DNA from: Arcanobacterium sp. S3PF19
GTDB taxonomy: Bacteria > Actinomycetota > Actinomycetes > Actinomycetales > Actinomycetaceae
Direction of reading: 5' to 3'
Assembly: GCF_000758825.1 (NCBI RefSeq)
Contig: NZ_JRMX01000011.1
Coordinates: 1 to 64,000 of the forward strand
Length of the DNA stretch: 64,000 nucleotides
The notes under the pieces are model-generated. The model was not told the DNA's origin. It did not search any database and saw only the letters and a list, made by a program, of their open reading frames with translations. Each line of letters opens with the position of its first letter. Position 1 is the first letter of the stretch. Shown here piece by piece: positions 62,685 to 64,000 of the stretch. The position numbers were made by a program, and so were the translations under genes.

Positions 62685-63439
62685 CGTACGCCTTCCGCGG
62701 CAGGGGCAGACAGTGCCTCTTTCTGCATCCGGGCCAGAGTGGCGTTTCCCTTCCGCGCCAGGGAAAGCAGTATATCCAGTTCCGCGCGGTCGAAAGTGGC
62801 GTGTTCGGCGGTTCCCTGAATTTCCACGAATTTTCCGCCGCCCGTCATCACCACATTCATATCCGTCTGCGCCCGCACATCTTCCTCGTAAGGAAGATCA
62901 AGACAGGGCACGCCCTCGATAATTCCCACGGAAACCGCGCTGACGGAATCGCAGAGCACGGGTGTGTTTTTCTGTGCGGCGATATATCCCCTGCCGATTC
63001 CCAGGTTCACGGCATCGGCCAAGGCCACATACGCTCCCGTTATCGCCGCCGTGCGGGTACCTCCGTCAGCCTGCAGCACGTCGCAGTCCAGCACAATTGT
63101 GTTTTCCCCCAGAGCGGCCATATCAGTCACCGCCCGCAGCGAGCGCCCCAGGAGACGCGATATTTCCTGCGTCCGCCCGGAGAGTTTTCCCTTCACGGAT
63201 TCACGCTGAGAGCGGGTATCGGTTGCGCGGGGAAGCATTGCGTATTCGCCCGTCACCCAGCCCAACCCGGAGTCTTTGCGCCACCGCGGCACACCCGGGG
63301 TAAAGGAGGCAACACAGAGCACTTTGGTTTTGCCGAATTCAACGAGGACCGAGCCTTCGCCCTGCTCCAGGAAATTGCGGGTAATCTTTATTTTGCGCAG
63401 TTCATCGGTTGCGCGGCCGTCTTTTCGCGTAAAAGTCAT
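62681..63439 (-). CDS. rph: Ribonuclease PH
   Basis: The start at 63439 ([17 protein letters not shown]) is in the right place for the family; the frame extends 12 codons further. The 252-residue phosphorolytic exonuclease trims tRNA 3' ends. [34 protein letters not shown] and [20 protein letters not shown] (read in pieces) are the signature parts. The 19 bases between the upstream stop and this ATG hold no ribosome site; TATTGT ends six bases before the start. Confidence 0.96.
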   Translation of the reverse strand: MTFTRKDGRATDELRKIKITRNFLEQGEGSVLVEFGKTKVLCVASFTPGVPRWRKDSGLGWVTGEYAMLPRATDTRSQRESVKGKLSGRTQEISRLLGRSLRAVTDMAALGENTIVLDCDVLQADGGTRTAAITGAYVALADAVNLGIGRGYIAAQKNTPVLCDSVSAVSVGIIEGVPCLDLPYEEDVRAQTDMNVVMTGGGKFVEIQGTAEHATFDRAELDILLSLARKGNATLARMQKEALSAPAAEGVR

Positions 63440-63458
63440 ATTTACACAATAGCGCGAA

Positions 63459-64000
63459 TCAGATCGGATACACATCTGCGGGGGAAGCCAAAGAGACCGG
63501 ACCGGAAAAATTCTTCCGCGCGTCGCGCAGCGTCCGCTCCCGGTCTGTCCAGGGCTGAAGATGCGTCAGGCAAACCTGCTTCACTCTTCCCGCAGCTGCC
63601 AGACTTCCCGCCCGCAGACCCGTCAGATGCACGCCGCGCACCGTATCGCGCCCGTCTTCGAAGGCGGCCTCGCTAAGCAGAAAATCGGCATCCAGGGCGG
63701 CATTCACCACAGAGTCGCAGTAATCCGTATCGCCGGTATAGGCAAATACGCAGGTGCGCGCCGAATCCGCGGCAGAGGGACCCTCAATGCGGACACAGAG
63801 AGCCGGCACCGTATGGAAAGCGGCAAAAAATTCCAGCCGGAAAGGCCCCACACGGCGTACATCACCGGGCTTTACAGCCGTGAAGCAAAATTCCCCGGCG
63901 TATGTTTCCTCCGCGGGATCATCGGCAAGTTTCCGCGTCCTATCCGCGCCGTCCCCGGGTGAAAATACGGGGATACGGCTGAGTTTTCCATACGGATACC
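63459..64000 (-). CDS. MBL-fold metallo-hydrolase, C-terminal part (start beyond right edge)
   Basis: The frame is open from the stop at 63459 to base 64000 and beyond. About 180 residues are visible, ending in a beta-lactamase-fold C-terminal half: [14 protein letters not shown] with the metal-binding Asp, [14 protein letters not shown] and LTHLQPW with metal-binding His. The order MBL-rph-rdgB equals Rv1339-Rv1340-Rv1341 in mycobacteria, where Rv1339 is an atypical cAMP phosphodiesterase. That role is only suggested here. Confidence 0.9.
   Translation of the reverse strand, partial: YPYGKLSRIPVFSPGDGADRTRKLADDPAEETYAGEFCFTAVKPGDVRRVGPFRLEFFAAFHTVPALCVRIEGPSAADSARTCVFAYTGDTDYCDSVVNAALDADFLLSEAAFEDGRDTVRGVHLTGLRAGSLAAAGRVKQVCLTHLQPWTDRERTLRDARKNFSGPVSLASPADVYPI

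Overview
The window is a stretch of an actinobacterial chromosome of moderately high G+C. The evidence is gene content and order: DUF164 next to NIF3; DUF3052 divergent from a homodimeric-type aceE; DUF3145; nadD-X-rsfS-phosphatase; rne-rplU-rpmA-obgE; recG-rsmD-coaD-SepIVA-DUF177-rnc-mutM; a PimB-type mannosyltransferase; gltX with a FAH-like protein; and MBL-rph-rdgB. Many of these blocks match mycobacterial or streptomycete neighbourhoods. The large adhesin, the lactate-use genes and cytochrome bd suggest a small host-associated member, perhaps Actinomycetaceae-like. That family-level guess is inference.

Layout. 1-8017 (-) is one uninterrupted reading frame for a giant secreted surface protein that runs off the left edge. 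It has a signal peptide, BspA-type leucine-rich repeats, about 26 tryptophan-containing 23-residue repeats, MucBP-like segments and several Cna-B/SpaA-like domains. A ten-base homopolymer lies in its putative promoter. 8.1-16.9 kb holds DUF164, NIF3, two fluoride channels, tRNA-Val, DUF3052, aceE, a HAD phosphatase, a YciO/TsaC-like protein, an ACP-like protein without the prosthetic-group serine, DUF3145 and, just beyond, def. 17.6-22.3 kb is a lactate operon (lldP-lutABC). 22.5-25.2 kb has a LytTR/DUF3021 pair, small membrane proteins and tRNA-Ala. 25.3-34.7 kb has the phosphatase-rsfS-X-nadD block, thioredoxin, a luciferase-fold-like protein, obgE-rpmA-rplU and RNase E/G.

35.2-44 kb is a respiratory block: cydA-cydB, cydD-cydC, a DevS-like GAF histidine kinase and a convergent NarL-type regulator. 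44-50.5 kb is the mutM-rnc-DUF177-sepIVA-coaD-rsmD-recG operon, with rpmB divergent. 50.8-57.4 kb has an amino-acid permease, ddl, murA, an IclR regulator, pimB and an orphan Vsr-like nuclease. 57.4-64 kb has tRNA-Glu, tRNA-Gln, gltX, the FAH-like protein, tRNA-Leu, bcp, a degenerate Nudix protein, rdgB, rph and the 3' part of an MBL-fold hydrolase.

How the genes fit together: lactate is imported (LldP), oxidised to pyruvate (LutABC), converted to acetyl-CoA (AceE), and the electrons can go to oxygen through cytochrome bd, possibly under the adjacent two-component system. The rest is mostly translation, ribosome assembly, RNA decay, DNA repair and envelope synthesis. Several genes show a -10-like hexamer exactly six bases before a start codon and no Shine-Dalgarno sequence, which suggests leaderless mRNAs.

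I saw no insertion sequence, prophage, CRISPR array or rRNA. The best candidate for something undescribed is the giant Trp-repeat adhesin with its apparently phase-variable promoter. Several family members that have lost catalytic or cofactor residues (ACP-like, FAH-like, DUF164, Nudix-like) are the next most interesting.
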